Shown here: positions 16,387 to 30,581 of the stretch, piece by piece | Position numbering within the stretch: the stretch's first letter is position 1 | Layout: each line of letters begins with the position of its first letter | Source of the DNA: Acidobacteriota bacterium | GTDB lineage: Bacteria; Acidobacteriota; UBA4820; DSQY01 | Direction: 5' to 3' | Length of the DNA stretch: 55,296 nt | Assembly: GCA_021787565.1 (NCBI GenBank) | Contig: JAJYLT010000024.1 | Coordinates: 1 to 55,296 of the forward strand | Made by a program: the position numbers and the translations under genes | Notes under the pieces: generated by a model | Told to the model about the DNA's origin: nothing | Databases searched by the model: none | Seen by the model: the letters and a program-made list of their open reading frames with translations, nothing else

Positions 16387-18990
16387 CTACCTCGAAGTGA
16401 TGCTCAGGCTGATGGTGGCGCTCGTGGTCTCCCTCCCGAGGGCATCACGGGCCACCACGTGCCAGTAGAGGGCGGAGGCCCCCGAAGCGGCCTTGCTCCA
16501 AGCCTTGCTCCCAGGCGTCCACGTGGCCCCATGCAGCCAGGGCTTCTGCCCGCTCTGGCTGGTCAGGGCGACGCCCGTGGAGAAGTCCGCGCTGCGGCTC
16601 GCCTCCACGCGGAAGCCGGCGCTGTGCTCCGGGTTCCAGGAAAACGACGGCGCGGAGGAGGCGGGGGTTCCGTCGGGCGGCTGGAGGCCGTCGGGCGCGG
16701 TGGGAGCGGCGATGGTGAGGGTGCCGCCCCCCAAGGTGCCCCCGTTCTTTCCCGCGACGCGCCAGTACACCGTGGTGGGCGCCGTGGTGGCATCCTTGGC
16801 CGAGAGGAGGATCTTGTTCCACTTGGCCTGCCCCGGCCGCCAGCTGGCCTTCTTCAGCCAGGGGTGGCCCGACTTCCTGGAGTCGGCGAGCAGGGACGAG
16901 AAGGAAGAGGAGAGCGAGAACTCCACGCGAAAGGCCGTCTCGGAGCCTGCCTGCCAGGAGAAGGGGACGGGAGGCGAATCGGCGTAGACCGTGAAGCCGC
17001 CCGAGGGGTTGCTCGATGTCACCTGCACGTCGGCCTGGCTCACGTTGCCCGCCGAGTCCTTCGCCTGCACCGAGAGGATGTGGGTGCCGTCCGTGGCGGC
17101 CTGGCTGTACCAGATGGCGGCGTAGGGGGAGGCGTTGAGGTTGGCGAAGGGAGTGCCGTCCACGAGGAAGCGGACGACCATCCCGGCGGGGAAGTCATCC
17201 GTCACGTCGGCGGACACGGCCACCTCGCCCGAGACCGCTCCACTGGCGGGCTCGGTGATCGTGACGGCGGGCGGGTCATCCCGGCGGAACAGGTGGCGCG
17301 GCCCCGCGCCCAGTTGGCTCCAGGGGGCGGTGCCGTCGGGTCCCGCGGAGACGGCGTAGCAGCGGAGCTGACCGGTTCCCGCCACGAAGCAGAGCCGGGG
17401 ACCGGCCGAGGTGTCGGCCAACACCATGTCCTGGGGCGCGGCGGGCGCCGAGAGCGTGGTCACCGTGGAGCCCGAGTTGTCGTCGATCTGGTAGACCTTC
17501 TGATCCCCCGCGCTGGGCACCCACGCCGTCCCGTCCGAGGCGAGGGCGGGGGCCGAGTTGCTCCCGATGGTCAGCGCCGGCCAGAGGGCCGTGCCGTCGG
17601 CCAGGCTATAGGCGCCAAACTGGTAGGTCGCGGTGGTGGACTCGGCCGTGGATTGGGTGGCCTCCTCCGGGCCCGGACGGGCAGCGGCCGCGCTCGAGGT
17701 GCTCGCGGTGAAGTTCTGTCCCCCCACGTTCGCGTTCACGATCGTCACGCTGAGGGAGGCCGGGCTGAAGGTGTAGCCGGTCAAGGTGGGAGTCACCGTG
17801 TAGACGCCGACGGGCAGGGGCGAGAGGGTGTAGAGGCCGCTGGAGTCGGTGGTCGCGGTGACGCCCGTCCCCGAGGAGAGCGTGACTCCCGCCAGGCCCG
17901 AGCCGCCGCTCAGGGTGACGGTTCCCGAGATGCTGTAGCCCAACGAGGCGGTGAAATTCTTTCCGGTGACGTCGGCGCCGTTCACGGCGACGCTGGCCGT
18001 GGCCGGCGTGAAGGCATATCCGGAGAGCGTCGGGGTGAGGGTGTAGGTGCCGTCGGCCAGACCCGTGATGGTGTAGTTGCCGCTGGAATCGGTGGTGGCA
18101 GAAGGTGAAGAGGAGGAGCCGCCCGTGGCCGTCACCGTGACGCCCCGCAGGGCACCTCCGCCGGAGAGCGTGATCGTGCCGGAGATGCTGTAAGTGGCCG
18201 GCGGGGGCGTGGTCAGCGTGGCGTTGAAGAAGACCGCGTCCTGGGACACCGCGGGGGAGGAGGCGGTCGTGGCGAGCGTCGAACTGCCCGGGGCCATCCA
18301 GCGCTTGGTGCCACTCGGAGTCAGCGACCACGCGGCGCCCGCGGAGTCGATGTAATAGAGATCGTCATTCCCGTCGAGGGCGATGGGGGTGGCCAGGGGC
18401 TTGGCCAGGGGCCTCGACCAGAGGAGGGCCCCCCGCGGGCTGAAGGCCCACAGGTGCGTGTAGGAAGAGACGAAGATCGTGCCCGAGTGCGCCACGACGG
18501 CGCTCTGGAGGATCGGCTCAATGGTCTTGTAGGACCAGGCGATCCGGCCCGTTCCACGGACGGCGTAGAAGCTGCCGCCCACCGTGCCCAGATAGATCGT
18601 GCCGTCGGCCGCCACCGCGGGGATGGCGCGGATGTCGGCGTGGAGGGGGAGCCGCCAGGCCAGGTGGCCGTCTAGCCCGTAGGCGTTCAGCTCTCCCTGG
18701 CTCGTGGAGAAGAGGAGAAGGTTGCCATCGAGCGCCATTCCCGTGGAAGGCAGCCCGCCCGGGTTCACGGACCACAGCAGGCCACCCGAAGGGGACAGGC
18801 CGCGGATGTGGCTGTCGCCCGTGGCGAGATAAACGGAGCCGTCTCCCCCGACCGTGGGCGGGAACAGGATGGTTTCGTTCGGGTTGTAGGTCCAGATCGG
18901 GGTAAGCCCGCCGCCGGCCAGGACCGGCACGACAGACAGAGTACCCAGAAGGACCAGGACAAGAACCCTCAAGCCGCGAATTGGACCCAT
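16387..18990 (-). CDS. Large secreted PQQ-propeller / carboxypeptidase-regulatory-like / Ig-like protein
   Basis: An 867-residue exported protein. The ATG at 18990 is chosen because GGGGGAGG lies six bases upstream; an ATG 15 bases earlier overlaps it. A signal peptide (RGLRVLVLVLLGTLSVVPVLA) leads into residues about 30-260 with repeated PQQ/WD-like blades (GGDGSVYLATGDSHIRGL, ADGTIYLGTVGGSFYAV). Two adjacent carboxypeptidase-regulatory-like beta domains follow (ISGTITLSGGGALRGVTV and ISGTVTLSGGSGLAGVTL). Then comes a further propeller-like portion and a bacterial Ig-like domain with VTVSADVT-type sequence (VAVSADVTDDFPAGMVVRFL). Two C-terminal repeats end in KAWSKAASGASALYWHV and similar. 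Likely an extracellular or surface protein; no catalytic motif seen. The 3' end faces the cupin gene. Confidence 0.8.
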   Translation of the reverse strand: MGPIRGLRVLVLVLLGTLSVVPVLAGGGLTPIWTYNPNETILFPPTVGGDGSVYLATGDSHIRGLSPSGGLLWSVNPGGLPSTGMALDGNLLLFSTSQGELNAYGLDGHLAWRLPLHADIRAIPAVAADGTIYLGTVGGSFYAVRGTGRIAWSYKTIEPILQSAVVAHSGTIFVSSYTHLWAFSPRGALLWSRPLAKPLATPIALDGNDDLYYIDSAGAAWSLTPSGTKRWMAPGSSTLATTASSPAVSQDAVFFNATLTTPPPATYSISGTITLSGGGALRGVTVTATGGSSSSPSATTDSSGNYTITGLADGTYTLTPTLSGYAFTPATASVAVNGADVTGKNFTASLGYSISGTVTLSGGSGLAGVTLSSGTGVTATTDSSGLYTLSPLPVGVYTVTPTLTGYTFSPASLSVTIVNANVGGQNFTASTSSAAAARPGPEEATQSTAESTTATYQFGAYSLADGTALWPALTIGSNSAPALASDGTAWVPSAGDQKVYQIDDNSGSTVTTLSAPAAPQDMVLADTSAGPRLCFVAGTGQLRCYAVSAGPDGTAPWSQLGAGPRHLFRRDDPPAVTITEPASGAVSGEVAVSADVTDDFPAGMVVRFLVDGTPFANLNASPYAAIWYSQAATDGTHILSVQAKDSAGNVSQADVQVTSSNPSGGFTVYADSPPVPFSWQAGSETAFRVEFSLSSSFSSLLADSRKSGHPWLKKASWRPGQAKWNKILLSAKDATTAPTTVYWRVAGKNGGTLGGGTLTIAAPTAPDGLQPPDGTPASSAPSFSWNPEHSAGFRVEASRSADFSTGVALTSQSGQKPWLHGATWTPGSKAWSKAASGASALYWHVVARDALGRETTSATISLSITSR

Positions 18991-19112
18991 GCTATCCTCC
19001 CCCATTTCCCGCTGAAGGGTTCCCCGTCGTGAGGGCCTCTACTAGGTTGGACGTCCGCGGGGCTCGTTTGTCTAGGCAACCCCCGCAGGAATCCTGGGCG
19101 GCCAGCCACCCG

Positions 19113-20012
19113 CTAGTTCCAATGCTCCGGGCCTCCCAGGGAGACTCCGCCGCCAACGCCTCCAAGGAGGGCGCCCACGACCAGCAGGGCCCCCTGGTCC
19201 GCGAGCGGAAGGAAGGATTTCGAGACCCACGTCAGCAGGAGGGCGTCGGGGCCGGCCACCCGGTGGAGAACGAGGTGCGTCACGGCCAGCAGCAGCAGAG
19301 CCAGGAGGCCCGCGAGAAACCCCAGGATCATTCCGCTGGCCACGAAGGGGCCGCGTATCCGGGCGGCCGTGGCGCCGACGAAGTGGAGGATGGCGATCTC
19401 CTCGCGGCGGGAGAGCACCATGATCCGGGTGATGGCGGCCACGGTGAAGACCGCCGCCACGCTGAGCGCGCCGAAGAGAATCCAGCCCAGCAAGGACACG
19501 AACCGCGAATAGGTGCGGATCTTCTCCACCCACTGCCAGTCGAAGAGGACCTGGCTCACGCCGGGCAGCTTGCCCGCCTCGGCCACCATTCGCCGCACCG
19601 CGGGCAGATCGAGGGGCGATTTGAGGCGGAGCGAGAGGGACGGGGGAAGCGGGTTCTCGCCGAGCTCCGAGGAGGCCTGCGCGAAGGCGGGGGCGAACCG
19701 CGAGAGGATCTTGAGGGCCTCCTCGGGCGTCACCAGGTGGGCCGAGGCCACGCAGGGGGCCCTCTCCAGCTTGCGCTGGACCGCCTGGATCTGGTCCTGG
19801 GGCAGCGCCTCGTCGAAGAAGACGCGCACCTCCAGGTCATCCTGCCAGCTCTGCACCAGCGCGTTCACGTTCCCCGTGAGGTAACGGGAGAAGCCCAGCA
19901 CGAAGAGGGAGAGGGTGACGATGAAGAGCGCGAAGCCGTGGAGGGCCCTGTGCCGCCACAGGGCGAGCGTCCCCTCGCTGAAGAAATAGAGAATCGTGCG
20001 CAGCCAGCTCAC
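19113..20012 (-). CDS. ftsX: Cell division ABC permease FtsX
   Basis: A 299-residue membrane protein. One N-terminal helix (ALHGFALFIVTLSLFVLGF) is followed by an extracytoplasmic domain (residues about 50-165, VRVFFDEALPQDQIQAV onward) and then three C-terminal helices, the FtsX topology. The segment VLSRREEIAILHFVGAT is the conserved FtsX/MacB cytoplasmic loop. With FtsE it transmits ATP-driven conformational change to peptidoglycan hydrolases at the septum. It lies 52 bases downstream of ftsE on the same strand. The partner hydrolase gene (EnvC- or PcsB-like) is not in the window. Confidence 0.92.
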   Translation of the reverse strand: MSWLRTILYFFSEGTLALWRHRALHGFALFIVTLSLFVLGFSRYLTGNVNALVQSWQDDLEVRVFFDEALPQDQIQAVQRKLERAPCVASAHLVTPEEALKILSRFAPAFAQASSELGENPLPPSLSLRLKSPLDLPAVRRMVAEAGKLPGVSQVLFDWQWVEKIRTYSRFVSLLGWILFGALSVAAVFTVAAITRIMVLSRREEIAILHFVGATAARIRGPFVASGMILGFLAGLLALLLLAVTHLVLHRVAGPDALLLTWVSKSFLPLADQGALLVVGALLGGVGGGVSLGGPEHWN

Positions 20013-20064
20013 GCAATCCCCTCCGCACGGCCTCGGCCGCGCGCCTCGCCACCTCGTGCCGTCC

Positions 20065-20727
20065 TCATTCCCCGTCGTCCACGAGCTTGCCGCGTTCCAG
20101 GATGACGACCCGCCCTCCGAACTCCTGGATGAGCGCGCGGTCGTGGGTGGCCACCACCACGGTGGTTCCCGCCGCGTTCACCTCCCGGAACAGCGCGATG
20201 ATCTCGCGGGCCAGGTCCGGGTCGAGGTTTCCGGTGGGCTCGTCGGCCAGCAGGATCACGGGGCGGTTGATGAGGGCCCTGGCGATGGCCACGCGCTGCT
20301 GCTCGCCCCCCGAGAGCTGCTCGGGGAAGGAGGACATCCTGCTCTGCAGGCCCACCCACCGGAGGGCCTCGAAGGCCCGCCGCTTGCGCTCCTTCACGGG
20401 GATGCCCTGGATCATGAGGACGAGCGCGACGTTCTCGAAGACGGTCCGCGTGGGGATGAGCCGGAAATCCTGAAACACCACGCCGATGCGGCGCCGGAAG
20501 TGAGGCATCTGGCGTTCCGGGAGGCTGGCGAGGTTGCGGCTGTTCACGAGGATCTGGCCCGCGGAGGGCCGCTCCTCCCGGATGATGAGCTTGAGCAGGG
20601 TGCTCTTGCCGGCCCCGGAGGAGCCCGTCACAAAACAGAACTGCCTGGGATGGACCATGAGGTTCACGTCCTCGAGCGCGTGAGCCTCCCCCCTGTACAC
20701 CTTGTCCACGTGGTAGAAGCGGATCAT
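20065..20727 (-). CDS. ftsE: Cell division ATP-binding protein FtsE
   Basis: A 220-residue ABC ATPase, the usual FtsE length. Walker A is GSSGAGKSTLLKLI, the Q-loop lies in VVFQDFRLIPTRTVFENVAL (the FtsE-typical wording), the signature is LSGGEQQRVAIARAL, Walker B is ILLADEPTGNLD, and the H-loop is VVVATHD. The start at 20727 (MIRFYHVDKVY) gives the standard N-terminus; longer upstream readings are GC-rich noise. Transcribed with ftsX. Its 5' region faces the cytochrome operon across about 480 non-coding bases. Confidence 0.95.
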   Translation of the reverse strand: MIRFYHVDKVYRGEAHALEDVNLMVHPRQFCFVTGSSGAGKSTLLKLIIREERPSAGQILVNSRNLASLPERQMPHFRRRIGVVFQDFRLIPTRTVFENVALVLMIQGIPVKERKRRAFEALRWVGLQSRMSSFPEQLSGGEQQRVAIARALINRPVILLADEPTGNLDPDLAREIIALFREVNAAGTTVVVATHDRALIQEFGGRVVILERGKLVDDGE

Positions 20728-21212
20728 GCGACGACGCCGCGCGGCCGCTGGAGGCGCGCCTTCCCGCCCCGGACACCCGGACGCGCGATCTCGGAAGGCG
20801 CCCCGTCCCCCGTCTCCGGCGCGGGCGGGGAAACCGCCGCGACGGGGCCCCGGGCCGCCTTCAGACGCCTCCGTGGCTGGAATTCCAGAGCCGGCACCAT
20901 CGTCGGCCATCTTATCCAATGGTCCGCCGAAGGGCAACTCCCGGCCCCGCCGGCCCGGCTCGCGGGTCGGCGGGGGAATGCCGGGACCCTCGCCGCGGCC
21001 GAGTGGGTTCCTTCCTTCCGTCAACGTCCTTGCCGGAGAGCGGCAAGCCAACACCCATCGGCGATTTGGGAGACTTGGGCAATATGACCAATGTTGGATC
21101 ATTTGCCCCCACCTCGTCCGACGGCTCGGGGGCCTCCCTTCTCAAGAAAGCGCTGGGCGACTACACTTGGCCATATTCGGAGCCGGGGGGATGACCAAGA
21201 GGAGGTGTGTCG
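20728..21212. other. Divergent intergenic region between ftsE and the cytochrome operon
   Basis: About 485 bases with no supported gene. It contains the palindrome at 21078-21107 and a ribosome-binding site AAGAGGAGG at 21198-21206. The first 200 bases are GC-rich without visible signals. Confidence 0.5.
21078..21107. promoter_or_regulatory. 30-bp interrupted palindrome, possible operator
   Basis: The sequence has arms GGCAA and TTGCC outside, ATGA and TCAT inside, and CCAATGTTGG at the centre. It lies about 105 bases before the multihaem cytochrome start in an otherwise GC-rich region. Dyad symmetry of this size suits a dimeric regulator. It does not match the textbook FNR or CRP boxes. Confidence 0.4.
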
Positions 21213-23099
21213 GTGTCGGAGAAGCGCAGGAGCAAGGAGCTCTATCGCAACACCCTGAGTTACTTCGGCGGCCTCGTGGTGGCGGCCACGGCGGTGCTCA
21301 TCGCCTTCGCCCTGATTCTCGAGTTCGGCCTCTCCCGGCCGAGCCCCTACCTGGGGATTTTCACCTACATGGTCTTCCCGGCGTTCCTGACGCTGGGCGG
21401 TCTCATTTTCCTGTACGGGATGAGGCGCGAGAGCCTTCGCCGCAGGAAGCTGGGGCCCGAGGCCGAGGCCCTGCCCTACCCGAGGCTGGACCTCAACGAC
21501 CCGCACCAGCGCAAGCGCTTCGCCTACGTGCTGGTCGGAGGGTTCGTCGGGGTCGTGCTCATGGGGTTCGTCTCCTACAACGCCTTCATGTTCACCGAAT
21601 CCGTGACCTTCTGCGGGCGAATCTGCCACACCATCATGCAGCCCGAGTACACGGCGTACCTCCACTCGCCCCACGCCCGCGTGAGGTGCGTGGAATGCCA
21701 CGTGGGCTCCGGCGCCTCCTGGTACGTGAAATCCAAGATGTCGGGCGCCCGGCAGGTCATAGCCACGATCTTCCACACCTACCCCACGCCCATCCCGGTC
21801 CCCATCAAGAACCTGCGCCCCGCCCGGGAGACCTGCGAGGAGTGCCACTGGCCGAAGAAGTTCTACGGGGCCCAGCTCGTCCAGATCCCGCACTTCGGGT
21901 ACGACGAGAAGAGCGCCGCCGAGGAGATCAGCCTGCTGGTCAAGACCGGCGGCGGAGAGGCGGCGCTCGGGACCAAGGCCGGCATCCACTGGCACATGAT
22001 CCTGGACAACACGGTCACCTTCGCGGCCACCGATCCACAGCAGGAGAACATCCCCTGGGTGGAGGTCAAGCACGCCGACGGGACCACGGAGACCTTCGTC
22101 AGCAAGGACTCCAAGCTGACGCCCGCCCAGTTGGCGGCGCTTCCCAGGCACACGATGGACTGCATCGACTGCCACAACCGGCCTACCCACATTTTCCCGG
22201 CGCCGGGACCTGCGGTGGACGACGCCATGGCCGCGGGGACCATCGATGCCTCCCTCCCGTGGATCAAGAAGGTCGCTGTGGATGCGCTCGTCCAGAACTA
22301 CCCCGATCGCCCCAGCGCCCGCGAGGGCCTCAAGAAGACCATCACCGGCTATTACGAGAAGAACTACCCGGACCTCGCCAAGTCCAAGAGCGCGGACATC
22401 CAGCAGGCGGTGGACGCGGCCATCGGCATCTACGACCGCAGCGTCTTTCCGGCCATGAAGGTGAACTGGACCACCTACGCGGACAACATCGGCCACCGCA
22501 ACTGGCCCGGCTGCTTCCGCTGCCACGACGGCCTGCACGTCTCCACCACTACCGGCAAGGCTATCACCCGCAGCTGCACCACCTGCCACACCATGCCCCA
22601 GCGAGGCCCGCTCGTGCCCCTGGGCCAGGTCATGCCCGCGAGCTCCGAGAGCTGGCACCCCTGGGAGCTGAAGGGCAAGCACGCGGAGATCCTCTGCAGC
22701 CGCTGCCACGCGGCGGGCTACCGCCCACCGGAAACCTGCGCCGGCTGCCACAAGATCGACGAGAAGGCCCCCATGATCGAGATGGGCTGCGACACCTGCC
22801 ACCTCAAGGCCCAGGAGGTCCAGCCCATCGTGGACTGCAAGAGCTGCCACACCTCCCTGGGCGGCCTCCACTTGAAGGGGGGCCACCCCGACGCGGCCTG
22901 CACGGACTGCCACAAGCCGCACACCTTCGTGGTCACGGGGCGGGCCACGTGCGAGACGTGCCACGCGGACAAGGTGAACCACTACAAGAGCGACGGCGCC
23001 TGCATCAACTGCCATGACTTCAAGGGTGACCAGGCGCGATGGCTGAGGCCCGGGTCGGAGCGCGGCCCGTCGCTCATGGCGCCCCACCTGGGGGGGTAG
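21213..23099 (+). CDS. Membrane-anchored 13-haem NapC/NirT-like cytochrome c
   Basis: A 628-residue protein. The GTG at 21213 is preferred to the GTG at 21207 because AAGAGGAGG then sits seven bases upstream. Two N-terminal membrane helices (residues about 15-75) and a third near 110-130 precede the haem region. The first haem site is CGRICH, a CX3CH variant near residue 134. Twelve CXXCH motifs follow: CVECH, CEECH, CIDCH, CFRCH, CTTCH, CSRCH, CAGCH, CDTCH, CKSCH, CTDCH, CETCH, CINCH, the last near residue 597. The part around the first three haems resembles NapC/NirT quinol dehydrogenases. The protein probably passes electrons between the quinone pool and the periplasm. First gene of a four-gene operon with a tetrahaem cytochrome, an NrfC-like and an NrfD-like protein. 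Confidence 0.88.
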   Translation: MSEKRRSKELYRNTLSYFGGLVVAATAVLIAFALILEFGLSRPSPYLGIFTYMVFPAFLTLGGLIFLYGMRRESLRRRKLGPEAEALPYPRLDLNDPHQRKRFAYVLVGGFVGVVLMGFVSYNAFMFTESVTFCGRICHTIMQPEYTAYLHSPHARVRCVECHVGSGASWYVKSKMSGARQVIATIFHTYPTPIPVPIKNLRPARETCEECHWPKKFYGAQLVQIPHFGYDEKSAAEEISLLVKTGGGEAALGTKAGIHWHMILDNTVTFAATDPQQENIPWVEVKHADGTTETFVSKDSKLTPAQLAALPRHTMDCIDCHNRPTHIFPAPGPAVDDAMAAGTIDASLPWIKKVAVDALVQNYPDRPSAREGLKKTITGYYEKNYPDLAKSKSADIQQAVDAAIGIYDRSVFPAMKVNWTTYADNIGHRNWPGCFRCHDGLHVSTTTGKAITRSCTTCHTMPQRGPLVPLGQVMPASSESWHPWELKGKHAEILCSRCHAAGYRPPETCAGCHKIDEKAPMIEMGCDTCHLKAQEVQPIVDCKSCHTSLGGLHLKGGHPDAACTDCHKPHTFVVTGRATCETCHADKVNHYKSDGACINCHDFKGDQARWLRPGSERGPSLMAPHLGG

Positions 23100-23366
23100 G
23101 AAGGCACGGGCCACGGTCCGCCCTTTGGGGAGGCGGGCCTACCGGCGCTCCGCCCCCGCGGGCCTTGTCTGGACGCCGCAGAGGGACGGGGTCCAGCGGA
23201 TTTGTTCACCTGGGAGAGAGGGGACGGCGGTCCGCCTCGCGCATCCTCCACCCCTCTCCAGCACGCGAAGAACGGGGGGGATTTCGTCGCCGCCTTCATC
23301 GGCGGATCCTTCGGGTATCCGCCGCGGGAGGCCCTGAGGCCCGGTACGGGCCGGGGAGGAGGAGCC

Positions 23367-23828
23367 GTGCCCGCGTTGGACAAGGACAAGAGGCATCTCT
23401 ACCGTCTGGCGGTGCTGTTTGCGGCGGGCATTCTGGCCTTCCTGGGCCTTCGGGCCGTCATGGTGCCCAAGGGTTTCGGGCGCTATGGCTTTTTCCGCGC
23501 GGGCGCCCTGACCGACATCAGGAGCCTTCCCATCTCCTACGCGGGGCGCGCGGCCTGTGCCGACTGCCATTCGGACATCGTGGACATGAGGAAGGGCAGC
23601 CTCCACGCGCAGATCGGCTGCGAGGCCTGCCACGGTCCCCTCGAAGCTCACGCGGCCGCCCCCGACACTACGAAGCCTCGCCTGCCCAACGGCCGCGCCC
23701 TCTGCCTGGGGTGTCACCTCGAGAACGTGGCCAAGCCCGCCTCTTTCCCGCAGGTGGACCCCAAGGAGCACGGCGACGCGGGGCCGTGCACCTCCTGCCA
23801 CAACCCGCATCATCCCGAGATCTCGTGA
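23367..23828 (+). CDS. Membrane-anchored tetrahaem cytochrome c
   Basis: A 153-residue protein. GTG start at 23367 with GGGGAGGAGG just upstream; the longer frame to 23202 lacks such a site and reads as noise. An uncleaved anchor (LYRLAVLFAAGILAFLGLRA) is followed by four CXXCH motifs: CADCH, CEACH, CLGCH, CTSCH. Small tetrahaem subunits of this type relay electrons in NrfBCD- and Cbc-like complexes. The Fe-S subunit begins 11 bases after its stop. The 267 bases between this gene and the larger cytochrome contain no gene. Confidence 0.85.
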   Translation: MPALDKDKRHLYRLAVLFAAGILAFLGLRAVMVPKGFGRYGFFRAGALTDIRSLPISYAGRAACADCHSDIVDMRKGSLHAQIGCEACHGPLEAHAAAPDTTKPRLPNGRALCLGCHLENVAKPASFPQVDPKEHGDAGPCTSCHNPHHPEIS

Positions 23829-23839
23829 GGAGGTGGACC

Positions 23840-24604
23840 ATGGCCGTGGACCGCAGAATCTTCCTTCAGGAGACGGGCAAGTTCCTGATCCTGACGGGTG
23901 TCGCCTCCGTCGCCTTCGAGCACGTCCTGGCGGGGACGGCAGAGGCGGCCGAAAATTACCACCTGACGGATCACTGGTGGGCGATGGCCATCGACATCGA
24001 CAAGTGCATCGGGTGCGGCGGGTGCGTTCGGGCCTGCAAGGCGGAGAACCACGTCCCCCTGGAGCCCTTCTACTTCCGCACCTGGGTGGAGCGCTACCAC
24101 GTGAAGCCGGAAGACATGGAGCACCCCGAGGTGGATTCCCCGGACGGAGGGTATGACGGCTTCCCCGAGCGCTACGCCCAGGGGGACGGAACCAAGAACT
24201 TCTTCGTGCCGAAGCTGTGCAACCACTGCGCCCACTCCCCCTGCGTCCAGGTCTGCCCCGTGGGCGCCACCTTCGAGAGCCCCGACGGCGTGGTCCTGGT
24301 GGACAAGAGCTACTGCCTGGGCTGCCGCTACTGCGTGCAGGCCTGTCCCTACGGTTGCCGCTTCATCGACCCGCGCACGAACACGGTGGACAAGTGCACG
24401 CTCTGTTACCACCGCATCACGAAGGGCCTCACCACGGCCTGCTGCGAGGTCTGCCCCATGGGCGCGAGGCGGCTAGGGGACCTCAAGGATCCGAAGGATC
24501 CCATTCACGCCTTCCTCCGCGATCACAAGATCCAGGTCCTCAAACCGCAGATGGCCACGGGGGCCAAGGTCTACTACAACGACCTCGACGGGTCGGTGAG
24601 GTGA
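23840..24604 (+). CDS. Tat-exported four-cluster Fe-S protein, NrfC/PhsB/DsrO type
   Basis: A 254-residue electron-transfer subunit. Start at 23840 with GAGGAGG nine bases upstream. The N-terminus carries a twin-arginine motif (DRRIFLQ) and hydrophobic stretch, so it should be exported folded. Sixteen cysteines in four groups bind [4Fe-4S] clusters: CIGCGGCVRACK, CNHCAHSPCVQVCP, CLGCRYCVQACPYGC and CTLCYHRITKGL followed by CCEVCP. It should link the NrfD quinol site to the cytochromes. NrfD follows three bases after its stop, so translation is probably coupled. Confidence 0.92.
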   Translation: MAVDRRIFLQETGKFLILTGVASVAFEHVLAGTAEAAENYHLTDHWWAMAIDIDKCIGCGGCVRACKAENHVPLEPFYFRTWVERYHVKPEDMEHPEVDSPDGGYDGFPERYAQGDGTKNFFVPKLCNHCAHSPCVQVCPVGATFESPDGVVLVDKSYCLGCRYCVQACPYGCRFIDPRTNTVDKCTLCYHRITKGLTTACCEVCPMGARRLGDLKDPKDPIHAFLRDHKIQVLKPQMATGAKVYYNDLDGSVR

Positions 24605-24607
24605 GCC

Positions 24608-27531
<2,924 letters not shown>

Positions 27532-27535
<4 letters not shown>

Positions 27536-28332
27536 CCGGACGCCGCCCCTGCCGGTCCATCCTGAACTTCCTCTTTCCCTACGGCTCCTGTTCCCTCTGC
27601 GGCGCGGACAGCGCGGGAGGCCCCGTCCCCGGGCTCTGCCGCGCGTGCTGGCGGGAGAGGGAGCGAATCCCTCCGCTCGCCTGTCCGATCTGCGGCCTCC
27701 CCCTCCCGCCCGTGGAGGAACAGGACATCCACGTCTGCGGGGCCTGCCTGAGCGATCCCCCGCCCTACGAATCCCACGCCAGCGCCTACGTGTACCGTGG
27801 CCCCGTCCGATCCCTGGTCCTGCTCTACAAGGAGCGGCGCCGGTACCCCCTCGCCCCTCTGCTGGCGCAAGCCCTGGTGAGGGCGGTGGGCCGGCGCTGG
27901 CCTCAGGAGCAGTGGGACGTCGTAGTGGGAGTGCCGAGTCCCCTGCGGAGGGTCATGGTGCGGGGCTTCGAGCCCGCGGGGCTCCTGGCCGCCCACGCGG
28001 CGCGGCGCATGGGGCTGCCCCACCGACGGTTCCTGCGGCTCAGTAGGGCTCCGCGCACCCAGAAGGGGCTCTCGGCCGCGGCGCGGCAGAGGAACCTGTC
28101 GGGCGCCTTCGTCGCCGATCCCAGGGTGCGGGGGCTCAGGGTCCTCCTCGTGGATGACATCCGGACCACGGGCGCGACGCTGAGGGAGGCCTCGCGCGCC
28201 CTCCGCCGCGCCGGGGCCCGGGTGCACTGCGCCACGGTGGCCACGACCCTACCGCGGCGGCTCGACTTGATGGCGGGAGAGCCCGGAGAGGGGCCGCCTC
28301 CGGCGGCCGAAAAAGTGAGGAGTGAGGAGTGA
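27532..28332 (+). CDS. comF: ComF-family amidophosphoribosyltransferase-like protein
   Basis: A 266-residue protein starting with a GTG that overlaps the preceding stop. The N-terminus has an eight-cysteine zinc-ribbon pattern ([24 protein letters not shown]). The phosphoribosyltransferase fold follows, with the PRPP loop [18 protein letters not shown] near residue 205 and the family block RNLSGAF before it. In naturally competent bacteria ComF acts after DNA uptake; many non-competent bacteria keep a homologue, so the role here is open. Usual ComF length is 220-260. Confidence 0.88.
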
Positions 28333-28549
28333 GAAACGGCCTACCGGCGACGTCTGCCGTCAGCCCCTCCCCAATCCAAAATCCCAAATTCCTCCGCGCC
28401 TGTGGTATAAAGGGCGCGGGAAATTCGCGGTCTGGCGACGACTCCCACGGCCCCACTTCTCCTCACCACCACACCGCCTCCCTGTTCCACCCGCCTTTCT
28501 TCCCCCTCATCCCATCTGTGGTTACGTTTCAATTGGAACTTGGTATGGC
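28333..28549. other. Convergent intergenic region
   Basis: 217 bases between the comF and tkt 3' ends. It holds purine-rich short repeats (GTGAGGAGTGAGGAGTGAG near 28315) and a low-GC stretch with AATCCAAAATCCCAAATT. No clear hairpin terminator was found. Confidence 0.4.
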
Positions 28550-30544
<1,995 letters not shown>

Positions 30545-30581
30545 GGTCGCTTCCTCCTGCGAACCCGGCGGGGCGTCCCCG

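Noticed and set aside
16459-18108. 549-codon frame antisense to the secreted propeller protein
   Set aside because: Gly/Arg/Val-rich shadow without start signals. The minus-strand gene has a signal peptide and domain repeats.
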